From an uncultured Mediterranea sp. (lineage in GTDB: Bacteria > Bacteroidota > Bacteroidia > Bacteroidales > Bacteroidaceae): DNA of 54,136 nucleotides. The position numbers were made by a program, and so were the translations under genes. Below, in pieces: positions 43,910 to 52,874 of the stretch (positions within the stretch are counted from its first letter, which is position 1; each line of letters starts with the position of its first letter). The stretch spans positions 1 to 54,136 of the forward strand of contig NZ_CABUOL010000020.1 in assembly GCF_902493215.1 (NCBI RefSeq). The letters are read 5' to 3'. The notes below the pieces were generated by a model that was given only the letters and a program-made list of their open reading frames with translations, was not told where the DNA came from and made no database searches.

Positions 43910-45373
43910 TCAAGTCACCCGCTCCGCCTCGCGCGCCAGCCGCCGGAACACTTCGTCCATCGTGGCGGCATGGAAGGTTCGTTTCAGTCCGTCGGGCGAG
44001 TCAAGGGCACGGATGCGCCCGTCCACCATGATGGAAATGCGGTCGCAATACTCTGCCTCGTCCATGAAATGGGTAGTGACGAAGACCGTGATGCCGCGGT
44101 CGGCCGCCTGATAGATGAGCTCCCAGAACTGGCGGCGCGTGGCAGGGTCCACCCCACCCGTCGGTTCGTCCAGAAAAACAATCTCCGGTTCGTGGAACAC
44201 GGCCACCGAGAAGGCCAGCTTCTGTTTCCAGCCCAGCGGCAGGCTGCCCACCCGTGTGTTGCGCTCCGCCTCCAGCCCGATGCGGCGCAGCACCTCGTCG
44301 GTACGCGGAGCGATGTCGGCCTCCTTCACGCCGTAGATTCCCGCGAAGAGGCGGATGTTCTCCCACACCTTCAGGTCCTCGTAGAGCGAGAACTTCTGGC
44401 TCATGTAGCCGATGTGGCGCTTCACCTCCTCGGGTTGCCGTTCCACGTCGAAGCCAGCCACCGTAGCCCGTCCGCCCGTAGGCCGGCTCAGGCCCGTGAG
44501 CATGCGCATGGCGGTAGTCTTCCCCGCCCCGTTGGCACCCAGAAAGCCGAAGATTTCGCCCCGCCCCACGCTGAACGAGATGTGGTCCACAGCCACGAAC
44601 GAGCCGAACTGCTTCGTCAGTTCCTCCACCTCGATAACCGGACGGTCGGCATGTCGCGTCTCGTCGTGACTGAGGCCCGGCGGACAGAGAATGGCGGCAA
44701 AGCACGTCAGGATGCGGTCGGGCGTGTCAATGCCGTGCACCTGTCCCCGGTTGAGGAAAGCGATGCGGTCGCACTGACGCGCTTCGTCCACGATAGGGGT
44801 GGAGACAACAATGGTGATGCCCTGCTCCTTCAGGCGGCGAAGCATGTCCCATAGCTCCCGGCGCGACACAGGGTCCACGCCCGTGGTAGGTTCGTCCAGG
44901 AACAGCACCTCAGGCTTGTGGATGAGGGCGCAGCTCAAGGCCAGCTTCTGCTTCATGCCGCCCGAGAGGGCTCCGGCACGGCGTGTGCGGAAGGGTTCTA
45001 TCTGACTGTAGATGTCGCGCACCAGGTCGTAGTTCTCACGGATGGAGGTACCGAAGACGGTGGCAAAGAACTGGAGGTTCTCCTCCACCGTCAGGTCGGG
45101 ATAGAGCGAAAAGCGTCCGGGCATATAGCCCACACGGCGGCGTATCTCCTTGTACTGCCGCTCCACGTCGAAGCCCGCCACCATGGCCCGTCCGCTGTCC
45201 GGCCGGAGCAGGGTGGTCAGGAGGCGGAACAATGTGGTCTTCCCTGCCCCGTCGGGACCGATGAGCCCAAAGATCTCGCCACGGCGCACCGCGAACGATA
45301 CGCCATCCACAGCCTTCAACGCACCGTAGCTCTTCGTCAGTCTGTCTGCTGTCAGTATGGTTTCCATCATCAT
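43910..45373 (-). CDS. ABC transporter ATPase with two fused nucleotide-binding domains (YbhF-like)
   Basis: A 487-residue cytoplasmic ATPase with two ABC domains in one chain. Domain 1 (about 5-235): Walker A GPDGAGKTT, signature LSGGMKQKL, Walker B VLFLDEPTTGVDP. Domain 2 (about 247-480): Walker A GANGAGKTT, Walker B IVFLDEPTGGVDP, but the signature reads LPLGWKQKL instead of LSGGQ. So one composite ATP site may be weak, as known in other asymmetric ABC exporters. It energises the two permeases downstream. The adaptor gene ends 15 bp upstream. Confidence 0.93.
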   Translation of the reverse strand: MMMETILTADRLTKSYGALKAVDGVSFAVRRGEIFGLIGPDGAGKTTLFRLLTTLLRPDSGRAMVAGFDVERQYKEIRRRVGYMPGRFSLYPDLTVEENLQFFATVFGTSIRENYDLVRDIYSQIEPFRTRRAGALSGGMKQKLALSCALIHKPEVLFLDEPTTGVDPVSRRELWDMLRRLKEQGITIVVSTPIVDEARQCDRIAFLNRGQVHGIDTPDRILTCFAAILCPPGLSHDETRHADRPVIEVEELTKQFGSFVAVDHISFSVGRGEIFGFLGANGAGKTTAMRMLTGLSRPTGGRATVAGFDVERQPEEVKRHIGYMSQKFSLYEDLKVWENIRLFAGIYGVKEADIAPRTDEVLRRIGLEAERNTRVGSLPLGWKQKLAFSVAVFHEPEIVFLDEPTGGVDPATRRQFWELIYQAADRGITVFVTTHFMDEAEYCDRISIMVDGRIRALDSPDGLKRTFHAATMDEVFRRLAREAERVT

Positions 45374-45388
45374 GCAATTTACAATGAC

Positions 45389-46276
45389 TCAAAAGCGCAA
45401 GCCGCCGTACATGCCTATCTTCAGTCCGCCGTCGTTGCGCACGGCTACCTTGACGGCATAGACCAGATTGGCCCGTTCGTCACGCGTCAGGATGTTCTTG
45501 GGCGTAAACTCCGAGGTGTCCGAAATCCACGTCACCTGCCCCTCGTATTCACGCTGCTGCCCGCCACCGTAGTCGGCCACGACGGTCACCGTCTGCCCTA
45601 ACCGGACTTCGGCCAACTGCTCGCCGGTGACGTAGGCACGCAGGTACATCCGCTCCATATCGCCCAGCCGGAAGAGCGGCGTGCCGGGTGCCACGAACTC
45701 GCCCGCCTCGGCATACTGCGCCAAGACGGTTCCTGCCACGGGAGCGCAGACACGGCACTTGGCCAGCTGGTCGTCCACCTGCGCCACCTGGATATCGACG
45801 GACGACGACTGCCACGACAGGCTGCGGTCGCTGTTCTGCAAGGAGGAGTTCTGCGCCGCCAGCTGCTTGCGCAGCACTTGGAGCAGTGACTCGGCATCGT
45901 CCAACTGTTTGCGGTTGGCCGCATCGGCCTCCAGCAGACGCTTCACGCGGTCGCGCTCCCGTTCGGCCTGACGAATCTGTTCCTGCGTGGCGGCTATCTG
46001 CTTGCGGATGTCAGGACGCTGGTCCGATACGGAACGCGCGCTGGCCTCCAGCTGCAGTTTCTTGAAGTAGAGCTGCACAGTATCCACCAGCCCCACCGCC
46101 TGACCGGCTTCCAGCTTCATGCCTTCCTCCACATCCATGCGGAGCAGTTTGCCCGAAGCCTCAGCAGACACAACGACCTCGGTCGTCTCGAAGGTACCCG
46201 TAGCGTCGTAACGGTCGCCGCCGCCCGAACAGGCGGCCAAAGTCAGAAGAATAAAAATTGTTGCAAAGGGTTTCAT
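45389..46276 (-). CDS. HlyD-family periplasmic adaptor lipoprotein (YbhG-like)
   Basis: A 295-residue membrane-fusion protein. The N-terminus has a lipobox (FILLTLAACSGGG, Cys at about residue 16). Biotinyl-lipoyl-like half motifs flank a long coiled-coil hairpin (about 75-150: IAATQEQIRQAERERDRVKR and following), and a beta-barrel ends the protein. It would bridge the ABC permeases to the TolC-like channel. It starts 79 bp after the TolC-like gene, across a short AT-rich stretch with TTAATGGT-type repeats. Confidence 0.92.
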   Translation of the reverse strand: MKPFATIFILLTLAACSGGGDRYDATGTFETTEVVVSAEASGKLLRMDVEEGMKLEAGQAVGLVDTVQLYFKKLQLEASARSVSDQRPDIRKQIAATQEQIRQAERERDRVKRLLEADAANRKQLDDAESLLQVLRKQLAAQNSSLQNSDRSLSWQSSSVDIQVAQVDDQLAKCRVCAPVAGTVLAQYAEAGEFVAPGTPLFRLGDMERMYLRAYVTGEQLAEVRLGQTVTVVADYGGGQQREYEGQVTWISDTSEFTPKNILTRDERANLVYAVKVAVRNDGGLKIGMYGGLRF

Positions 46277-46355
46277 ACAAAATGGTTAATGGTTAATGAT
46301 CAATGGTAAATGGTTTATGACGAACGATTAATTCTCCATTCTCAATTTTCAATTC

Positions 46356-47618
46356 TCAATTATTCAGCGTGTGCCTCCAGTCGTACAGCCTCATCAGCCA
46401 CTGTATCTCGTGGATGGCTTTCTGCTGGCGGGCCAGGCTCTCGGCGGTGATGTCTCGCAGGAGGTCGTTCACCGTGTACGTGCCACTCTGCAGCTTGGCT
46501 TCCGAAGCCTGACGGATACGGGTCCGCAGGCGGATAATTTCGTCGTCATCCGCCATCTGGCGGCGCAGGGCACGCACATTGGCTTCCTGACGGGTGGCTT
46601 CCAAGCCGGTGTTGAAGAGAAAGGTGCTTCGCCCCGCCTCCAGCATCCGGCGGTTGTTCTCTATCAGGCGGCGGTCGTTCTTCAGCGTGTAGAGCCGTCC
46701 CAGGTTCCACGACAGGCTGACGCCCGCCACGTAGTAAGCCTTGAACTTGTCCTCCAGCATGTTCAGGCCGGGGTTGCCATATCCGCCCTGTACGAAGAGG
46801 CCTAGCCGGGGCATATAGCCCGTGCGGAGCGAAGCGTCCTGCGCTGTGAGCCGGGCCGTCTGTGCGTCATACCACCTCAGCTCGGGGCGACGGTTCTCCC
46901 CGTCCTCCGGTTCCGCGGCCAGGGGCTTCTCCAGCATCAGCTCTTCTTCGGACGGACGGCCCAGATAAAGCAGGAGCATTTCGGCATAGGCACGGCGCGA
47001 AGCCTCCATCGCCACACGCTGCTGACGAGTGCTGAGCTGTTCCACAACCACCTCATCCAGGTCGCTGCGGTTGGCCGTTCCGTTGTCCACACAGGCGCTC
47101 ACGGTGCGGTGCGTCCGTTCCAGGTTGTCCTGCAACAGGCGGTTCTGCTCCAGCTGTTCGTCCAGCAGCAGGATACCGAAGTAGAGCTGATTCACCCGCT
47201 CGTCCAGCGCATAGAGGTCCACGTTCAGTTTCTCCGTATCGACCTCGGCTCCGGCCCTCACCAACTGCTTGCGCCATTTCGTTTCGCCGCCGTCCCACAC
47301 GGACTGCTGCACCTGCAGCGTCACCTGATACTGGTCGCGGGGCATGAAGTTGACGTCGATGCCCGGCAATTCGAAAGGCAGTTTGGTTACGTCGCTCTGA
47401 TAGGACGCCTTGGCCGAGAGGCTGACCTGCGGCAGATAGGCTTTGGCGGCATTGGCCACGTCGTATTGCGCTGCCTGCTCAATCAGGCCATACTGGCGGA
47501 TAAGGGGATAATTGTCGCGTGCCTGACGACGGCATTCTTCCAGCGAGAGCTGCGCACGGAGCGGCGGCAGGCACAGAGCAGACAATAATAAAGAGAGGAA
47601 CAATCTGTTTCTTTTCAT
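46356..47618 (-). CDS. TolC-family outer-membrane efflux protein
   Basis: A 420-residue protein with a signal peptide (LFLSLLLSALCLPPLRAQ) and the two alpha-helical hairpin halves of the TolC family (beginning LSLEECRRQARDNYPLI). It would form the outer-membrane channel of the tripartite pump. The frame is open to 47627 by TTG codons, but the ATG at 47618 is the better start. First gene of the minus-strand efflux operon, behind the palindrome-bearing promoter region shared with the AraC regulator. Confidence 0.92.
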   Translation of the reverse strand: MKRNRLFLSLLLSALCLPPLRAQLSLEECRRQARDNYPLIRQYGLIEQAAQYDVANAAKAYLPQVSLSAKASYQSDVTKLPFELPGIDVNFMPRDQYQVTLQVQQSVWDGGETKWRKQLVRAGAEVDTEKLNVDLYALDERVNQLYFGILLLDEQLEQNRLLQDNLERTHRTVSACVDNGTANRSDLDEVVVEQLSTRQQRVAMEASRRAYAEMLLLYLGRPSEEELMLEKPLAAEPEDGENRRPELRWYDAQTARLTAQDASLRTGYMPRLGLFVQGGYGNPGLNMLEDKFKAYYVAGVSLSWNLGRLYTLKNDRRLIENNRRMLEAGRSTFLFNTGLEATRQEANVRALRRQMADDDEIIRLRTRIRQASEAKLQSGTYTVNDLLRDITAESLARQQKAIHEIQWLMRLYDWRHTLNN

Positions 47619-47651
47619 AAACAACAAGGGTTAAGTAAACCAATCATGTTG

Positions 47652-47707
47652 CAAAGATAAAAGGAAACGGGACAGATATACATTCTTTCGCGCAGTATCT
47701 CTGTCCC
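47652..47707. promoter_or_regulatory. Efflux operon promoter with inverted-repeat operator
   Basis: The minus-strand -7 box TATCTTTG (47652-47659) is an exact TAnnTTTG. Directly upstream of it lies an inverted repeat: GGGACAGATA (47669-47678) and TATCTCTGTCCC (47696-47707). The left half overlaps the expected -33 position. Such a site between a pump operon and a divergent AraC-type regulator is a likely binding site for that regulator. Confidence 0.5.
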
Positions 47708-47800
47708 ATTTGTACGATTTTCGGTAGAAATGTCCGCCGACATTCCCCTTTTTCTGTTTTTATCCGCATATTTGCGGCATCATTACCAAACGAAAGCATC

Positions 47801-48688
47801 ATGGAACACCAGAAACCCATCCACCTGACACTCGACTTTCTGAACGGAATCGGTGTAGCCGCCAACAACGACTACGCCTTCATCAACCGCGAAATGGGCA
47901 TTGTGAGCAGCATGTGCGGCATGAACAACCGCCTCTTCAAGACCGGCCAGCCCTATCGGGCCAAGGAAGTTCGGATATTCCACGTGAAGCAGGGCAAGGC
48001 ACGTACTTCGGTCAACCTCATCGAGCACACGCTGGGAGAACACTCCTTCGGTATCATCCCGCCGGACTCTCTCCTGGAGTTCCTCGAATTCGACGAAGAG
48101 TTCGACTTCCAAGTGCTGGCTGTGGACAGCAACTTCATTCCTACGCCCCAGCACGTCGTCCTGACAGACCAATATACAGGACAAGCCTTCTGCATGAGCG
48201 ACAATCTGGAAGAATGGCAACGGACAGGTACCTATTTCTCGCTGATATGGGATGCCGTCCATCTGTACCCATACCGGCGTGAAGCAGTACGCCATCTGGT
48301 CACATCGCTGTTCTACCACTTCCACTACCTGCAGGCCGACAACCACCGCGACGAGCAGCTTCGTCCGTCACGTCAGGAAGAACTGTTCCGCCGCTTCATC
48401 ACGCTGGTCAACGAGCACTGCAAGACACAGCGCACCACCGCCTTCTACGCCGACCGCCTCTGCCTGTCGCCCCGCTACCTGAGCACCGTCATCCGCGACG
48501 TCAGCGGGCGCACCGTTGTGGAGTGGGTCAACCAGGCCATCATCCTCGAAGCCAAAGTACTGCTGAAGCACAGCGACCTGCTCACCTATCAGATAGCCGA
48601 CGAGTTACACTTCCCCAACCCTTCGTTCTTCAGCAAGTTCTTCAAGCGGATGACGGGCATGACGCCGCAGGAGTATCAGCGAACGTAA
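47801..48688 (+). CDS. AraC-family transcriptional regulator
   Basis: A 295-residue cytoplasmic regulator. The N-terminal ~180 residues are a ligand- or protein-sensing domain with no family I can name; the C-terminal ~100 residues are an AraC-type double helix-turn-helix (FYADRLCLSPRYLSTVIRDV and LHFPNPSFFSKFFKRMTGMT, ending TPQEYQR). It is divergent from the efflux operon, with 182 bp between the starts and an inverted repeat in that gap, so it probably controls the pump. Confidence 0.93.
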   Translation: MEHQKPIHLTLDFLNGIGVAANNDYAFINREMGIVSSMCGMNNRLFKTGQPYRAKEVRIFHVKQGKARTSVNLIEHTLGEHSFGIIPPDSLLEFLEFDEEFDFQVLAVDSNFIPTPQHVVLTDQYTGQAFCMSDNLEEWQRTGTYFSLIWDAVHLYPYRREAVRHLVTSLFYHFHYLQADNHRDEQLRPSRQEELFRRFITLVNEHCKTQRTTAFYADRLCLSPRYLSTVIRDVSGRTVVEWVNQAIILEAKVLLKHSDLLTYQIADELHFPNPSFFSKFFKRMTGMTPQEYQRT

Positions 48689-48714
48689 AAACACTGCACT
48701 GTTGCCGGACCCAT

Positions 48715-49356
48715 TTAATCCTGAAGCGACTTCATGTCGTCGCCCAGCTTCTTCATGTCTTCAATGAATTTCTTCCACTCGTCGGAGCTGAACGCACGCT
48801 CCAGATCCTTCAAATCGATATGAGATCCCTGAATGCCCATGGCCTGCAAGTCTTCCAAACGATAGACTCGGGAAGGGGTGACGTATCCACTGGTGTTCTG
48901 GTAGAGCAGGATGTTCTGCACGTCCTTGGTTGTCATCTCCCCTTCCAGGTAAACGAATTTCAGCGAGGCGGGCCCGTTGGTTACCATTATCAGCTCCTTC
49001 ACCTTGTCGCCCTTGCGGTTGACGTAGAACTCGGAAGACGACACCGTTCCCTTCTGCTTCATCAGCAGCTCGTAGCGCGAGGACTTCACCCAATCGCGAA
49101 TGTCTTTCAGCAAATCCACTTTGATCATTTTATCCATCGTCGAGACAATCTGCACCGAGTTCAACTGCGAAGCCGCCTTGCCGATGTAGATGTCCTTCGT
49201 GAATAAGCTGGGGTTCATCTCCAGCATGGCTTTGGAGATATAGACGGACGACACATTCTTCCTGTCACTGTATTTCTTGAACAACTCCTGTTGGGCCTGG
49301 CCCAGCAGCGGTAATGCCAGCAGTAGGCTGACCAAAAGCATTTTGATGGTTTTCAT
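48715..49356 (-). CDS. DUF4252 domain-containing exported protein
   Basis: A 213-residue protein with a signal peptide (MLLVSLLLALPLLGQAQ) and the Bacteroidetes DUF4252 domain over most of its length (SVYISKAMLEMNPSL and VNRKGDKVKELIMVTNG). The biochemical role is unknown. It lies 17 bp after the anti-sigma-like gene and is the last gene of the sigma operon, a common arrangement, so its expression is probably controlled by that sigma factor. Confidence 0.9.
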   Translation of the reverse strand: MKTIKMLLVSLLLALPLLGQAQQELFKKYSDRKNVSSVYISKAMLEMNPSLFTKDIYIGKAASQLNSVQIVSTMDKMIKVDLLKDIRDWVKSSRYELLMKQKGTVSSSEFYVNRKGDKVKELIMVTNGPASLKFVYLEGEMTTKDVQNILLYQNTSGYVTPSRVYRLEDLQAMGIQGSHIDLKDLERAFSSDEWKKFIEDMKKLGDDMKSLQD

Positions 49357-49372
49357 AACAATTGATGTTTTT

Positions 49373-49900
49373 TTATTTGGATAATTCTTGTTTCACTTCC
49401 TGCTGCACCACGTCCATCTGCGACTGTACTTCCTGCATCTGCTCGATACCGGCCCTCCAGTTGCTCGACATTTCACTGAACGTAGCCTGCAGCACACGAT
49501 AAGCGTCCTGCGGGTCGCTGAAGGTGTCGAGCGGCGTAGGCGGCACAGACTTCTTCTCCATCGTGGCCACGCCCCACCCGATGCCTATCAGCACCAGGAA
49601 CGTGGCTGCCACGCCAGCCACCCAACGCCAGTTGCGGCGTGTGCGGTTGGGACGGAGGAAGTGCGGCAGCTCCTCGTCCTTGCGGTCTATCAGGCGCGAC
49701 AGCTTCTCTTCCAACCCTTCAGGCACGGATACTTCCTGCGGACTCTCCTCCTCCAGAGCCGCCAACAGCCTGCAGTCGGCCTCCAGATGTTCGGGTACGT
49801 CCTCCGTACGCAAGGCTTCCTTCAACCTGTTTTCTTCATGCTCATCCGTCGCCCCGTCGTAGTAGGCAGCGAGCAACCGTTCCATTTCATCGACTTTCAT
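49373..49900 (-). CDS. Membrane anti-sigma-factor-like protein
   Basis: A 175-residue protein with an acidic cytoplasmic N-terminal domain (MERLLAAYYDGATDEHEENR and following), a single membrane helix near residues 93-112 (WRWVAGVAATFLVLIGIGWG) and a short periplasmic part. The plan and position, overlapping the sigma factor stop by 14 nt, suggest an anti-sigma factor; no zinc-binding HxxxCxxC motif is visible. The start is set at the ATG at 49898-49900 (MKVDEMERLL), although the frame is open to 49960. Confidence 0.8.
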   Translation of the reverse strand: MKVDEMERLLAAYYDGATDEHEENRLKEALRTEDVPEHLEADCRLLAALEEESPQEVSVPEGLEEKLSRLIDRKDEELPHFLRPNRTRRNWRWVAGVAATFLVLIGIGWGVATMEKKSVPPTPLDTFSDPQDAYRVLQATFSEMSSNWRAGIEQMQEVQSQMDVVQQEVKQELSK

Positions 49901-50396
49901 AGTTGTTCCATTTAGTAAATTCTTCACGTATCTTCTTTCTCGCCCTCGACAGGAGCACACGGACGTTCACCGCGTTCAGTCCCGTCAGCCTCTCCACCTC
50001 TTCGTAGGAGCATCCCTTCACGTCGCGCAGCATCATCACCATCCGCTGCTGCTGGGGCAGACGGGCTATCAGCATCCTCACCAGCTGTGCGTCGTCCTTC
50101 GCTTCCCGGCCGTCGGCAGGCAGTGCGTTCTGTGCTTCGGTCAGGGGCAGGTGCTGCCTGTCGGAAAGGTATTTGCCCGATCGCAGCAGGTCGAAGCACA
50201 TGTTCTTCACCAGCGTGACGGCAAAAGCTTCGGGATTGCTGATGAGCGTCAACTCCTCGCGTTTGCTCCACAGCTTCAGGTAAGCTTCCTGAATGAGGTC
50301 CTCGGCGTCTTCGGCGTTCTCCAGCAACCTGCAGGCCACTCCGTACAGCTTGGCGTGGCAGGGCAGAAACATTCGTTTGAAACTCTCGGCATCCAT
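49887..50396 (-). CDS. ECF-type RNA polymerase sigma-70 factor
   Basis: A 169-residue extracytoplasmic-function sigma factor. Region 2 has AEDLIQEAYLKLWSKRE and NPEAFAVTLVKNMCFDLLR; region 4 has LPQQQRMVMMLRDVKGCSYEEVERLTGLN, followed by VRVLLSRARKKIRE. It directs transcription of a small regulon, usually including its own operon. It overlaps the anti-sigma-like gene, whose product probably holds it inactive at the membrane. Confidence 0.93.
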   Translation of the reverse strand: MDAESFKRMFLPCHAKLYGVACRLLENAEDAEDLIQEAYLKLWSKREELTLISNPEAFAVTLVKNMCFDLLRSGKYLSDRQHLPLTEAQNALPADGREAKDDAQLVRMLIARLPQQQRMVMMLRDVKGCSYEEVERLTGLNAVNVRVLLSRARKKIREEFTKWNNYESR

Positions 50397-50510
50397 GTGC
50401 TCTTTCTTCTATTCTTCTTTTATCAGTCCTATACCCATCAGACGTAGGGACGAAGTGTTTTGTTACAAAGGCCACCTGTTTTTTTATGCATTGCTTAAAA
50501 TAGAGACTCA

Positions 50511-50571
50511 ATTTATTTATTGACAATAAATAAAAAGATACTCATTTATTTGTTTCCAATAAATAAAATCC
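50511..50571. repeat. AT-rich direct repeat upstream of the ATPase pseudogene
   Basis: Two copies spaced 33 bp apart (50511-50538 and 50544-50571) share ATTTATTT, then a 5-7-bp centre, then CAATAAATAAAA. Each is also a dyad. They lie in the promoter region of the degraded ATPase gene and may be operator sites for it. Confidence 0.4.
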
Positions 50572-50611
50572 TTACTTTTACAGCAAGTAACAATTAAAAG
50601 AAATATGGCTA

Positions 50612-51263
50612 TATCCAAAGAAATACTTTGATGACGAACGGCTGATTGAAATGACTTCCGACGACTTCGATACCATTTTACAAACTTATAAAGCCGTATA
50701 TCCGTACAAACCGATACTTCTGTTTGACGAAATTCAGAATATAGACGGTTGGGAACCAAATTGCCAATCTGGTAAAGGGGACAGGCGTAAACACATCAAC
50801 CGCATCCGTCATCCAATATGTAGAGTTTGCCAAAGAGGCCTGCATAATTCTGGCACTTGAAAATTACGCATCGAAATTTGTGGAAAAGGAAACCATCAAG
50901 AAACACTATTTCATCGATAACGGCCTTCTCAGCATTTTCCTTTCCGAATCAACAGCCCCACTACTGGAAAATCTATGCGTCATCCATCTATACCGGAAAT
51001 ATGAAGAAAAGTTGTATTTCTACAATAAAAACATAGAAGTGGACTTTTATGTCCCTGAAGAAAAATACGCCATTCAAGCGTGCGTAACTCTGCACGATGA
51101 AGAAACAAAAAACAGAGAAATCGGTGCACTGACAAAACTGGACCAACTCGAATCCCTTGAAAAGATGACAATCGTAACACTGGAAGAAGAAGATGCCATT
51201 ACAACTCCGTCTGGGAAAAGCATTGAAATAGTTCCTGCCTGGAAGTGGATGACGACCAAATAG
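50612..51263 (+). pseudogene. AAA-family ATPase with DUF4143 C-terminus, degraded
   Basis: Two fragments in different frames make one gene. The first (about 50612-50771) reads YFDDERLIEMTSDDFDTILQ and then the Walker B-like ILLFDEIQNIDGWE. The second (about 50760-51263) reads IANLVKGTGVNTSTASVIQY and later KHYFIDNGLLSIFLSESTAP and VDFYVPEEKYAIQA, ending PAWKWMTTK. This matches the ATP-binding/DUF4143 family of about 400 residues, but the N-terminal P-loop and much of the centre are missing, with a frameshift where the parts join. No transposase is nearby; internal deletion is likely. Confidence 0.8.
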
Positions 51264-51267
51264 CTTC

Positions 51268-51405
51268 TTATGAATGTCCCGGATTGTCCGCCTTGTAAGT
51301 CACCCGCAACACCAGGCTTTCGCCCGGACGGGCCGGTTTCCCGTCGTACTCCACACGCGTGCAGCCGCACGAAACATAAGTGTCGAAAATCACCAGCGGA
51401 TGCCG
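51268..51405 (-). pseudogene. Remnant of a DUF1573 domain protein
   Basis: A minus-strand frame of about 45 codons reads HPLVIFDTYVSCGCTRVEYD and then GKPARPGESLVLRVTYKA, ending in a stop at 51268-51270. It aligns with the DUF1573 part of the intact gene at 52875 (VSSCGCTIVDYERKPASPGD). Both ends are lost: there is no start or upstream domain, and the C-terminal strand is missing. It abuts the ATPase pseudogene tail to tail. Confidence 0.75.
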
Positions 51406-51607
51406 CCTTCATTTCATTTAACCTATTATTTTGATCAATACATATAGGATAAGTAAAATCATTCATATGCAACATACTTATAATATCCCGTTCCTTTTCG
51501 GGCGAAAAAAAGAAAAGAAGAAATAATAAAATTATAAACTAAAATTTCATTCTAACCATCCAATTTAAACACTTTGAATACAACAATTTATTTATATAAT
51601 TTATATT
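51406..51607. other. AT-rich intergenic DNA
   Basis: No gene is recognised. It is very AT-rich with T/A runs, lying between the DUF1573 remnant and the end of the propeller lipoprotein gene. It probably includes the 3' region of that gene; no clear hairpin terminator was seen. Confidence 0.4.
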
Positions 51608-52651
51608 TCATTCCAAAACAGGGAATCCGTAGAGTGCATAATCCAAATCAGAATCCAAACCCAAACACAAAATTATATTTTCAGAAGGACTATAAGTTAT
51701 ACTTTTTACCTGTTTATTCAAATGTAACATCTTACAGGCATTTCCTTGCCAATCCCACACCAAAATCTTATCGGCAAAAAAAGCTTGTTCCCTATTGTTC
51801 TGCATAATTTCAAGCAATGTTTTCTCATTATACAAAGCATATATATATTTCCCATCTGAAACGACAGAAGAAACACTTAGTTTTGTCTTCGGGTCCATTA
51901 CTCCTGCTTCCATAGAAGCCGATGCAAATACAGGTGGACAAATCACATTTGAAAGTTCCAGTTTTATCTGATTTATATCCGAATAATTATAAATTTCCAT
52001 GACATCCCCATATACAGAAAACCATGCGATTTTTTTAGTGAATGGGTTAACCAAACAAGGTCCTTGCAAAGCATGAGAAACTGCCAAAGATGATAAATTG
52101 GAAAGATTTACCATATCTCCGAATTTAACCGTTTTCTCTTTATGATAACAAGTAAATCTCTTTTCATCCGCTATATTTAAAAAGAAAGCCATATCTCCAT
52201 CATATGCTACCGCGCAAGATGAATGCTTAGGTGCTCTATTATCTATTTTTACAAATTGTATACTATCGCCTTTTTGTATAAAATGGAAAACAGAAGATAA
52301 TGACAAATCATAAGCATAAAAAGAAGTTGATTCATTTCCTACACCGATTGTTTGAATACTCAATGCCTCATTCTGTCCTTGACCATGAGGAAGAACACGT
52401 TGAATATCACCTGTTTTAATATTATAACCCATCAATAACATTGGCAACTGAGGCTCTGAGAAAATGACAAAATCACCACAAGAAAGTAACATATTTGGCT
52501 GTCCTAATGAATCAACCAACTCTGAATAAAATTCAGATAAAGTGACCTCCTCCGCTTCGTCAAACAAATCCACATAAGTACGATTTCCTTTTTGAACATC
52601 ACAAGCATAAACAATGAAGGTCAAAGCTAAAATCCATATTTTGTTAACCAT
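51608..52651 (-). CDS. BF3164-type six-bladed propeller lipoprotein
   Basis: A 347-residue predicted lipoprotein (lipobox ALTFIVYACD, Cys near residue 17). The rest resembles the TolB-like six-bladed propeller BF3164 family of Bacteroidetes (for example MLLMGYNIKTGDIQRVLPHG and SVVSDGKYIYALYNEKTLLE near the C-terminus). It is likely anchored in the periplasm or outer membrane; function unknown. Such genes often lie beside DUF1573 lipoproteins, as here. Codon and base composition are AT-rich compared with the 26-50 kb region. Confidence 0.8.
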   Translation of the reverse strand: MVNKIWILALTFIVYACDVQKGNRTYVDLFDEAEEVTLSEFYSELVDSLGQPNMLLSCGDFVIFSEPQLPMLLMGYNIKTGDIQRVLPHGQGQNEALSIQTIGVGNESTSFYAYDLSLSSVFHFIQKGDSIQFVKIDNRAPKHSSCAVAYDGDMAFFLNIADEKRFTCYHKEKTVKFGDMVNLSNLSSLAVSHALQGPCLVNPFTKKIAWFSVYGDVMEIYNYSDINQIKLELSNVICPPVFASASMEAGVMDPKTKLSVSSVVSDGKYIYALYNEKTLLEIMQNNREQAFFADKILVWDWQGNACKMLHLNKQVKSITYSPSENIILCLGLDSDLDYALYGFPVLE

Positions 52652-52680
52652 AAAACTATTTTTACAACATTAAGACAGAT

Positions 52681-52723
52681 GCTGTATCTCAAAAAAACAA
52701 GATGTATTTAATTAAGATACAGC
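52681..52723. repeat. Inverted repeat GCTGTATCT/AGATACAGC
   Basis: A 9-bp perfect inverted repeat with a 25-nt AT-rich loop lies 30 bp upstream of the propeller lipoprotein gene and downstream of the DUF1573 gene. It may be a terminator/leader hairpin or an operator. Confidence 0.4.
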
Positions 52724-52874
52724 AAGCTTATTCTCAACCCATTATGAGCCCTAACCTCAGGCAGTTCCCACTCATTCCTCTCTTATTATCATTTCCTCCC
52801 ACCTGGCAAAATCGGCTTCTCATCAATACTCCGTATGTAAGTAATCATACAAAACACACATACTGCAATCCATA

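Noticed and set aside
46277..46355. Functional repeat array of TTAATGGT-like units between adaptor and TolC-like genes
   Set aside because: The units are short, AT-rich and irregular; they look like common intergenic filler and show no steady period or dyad.
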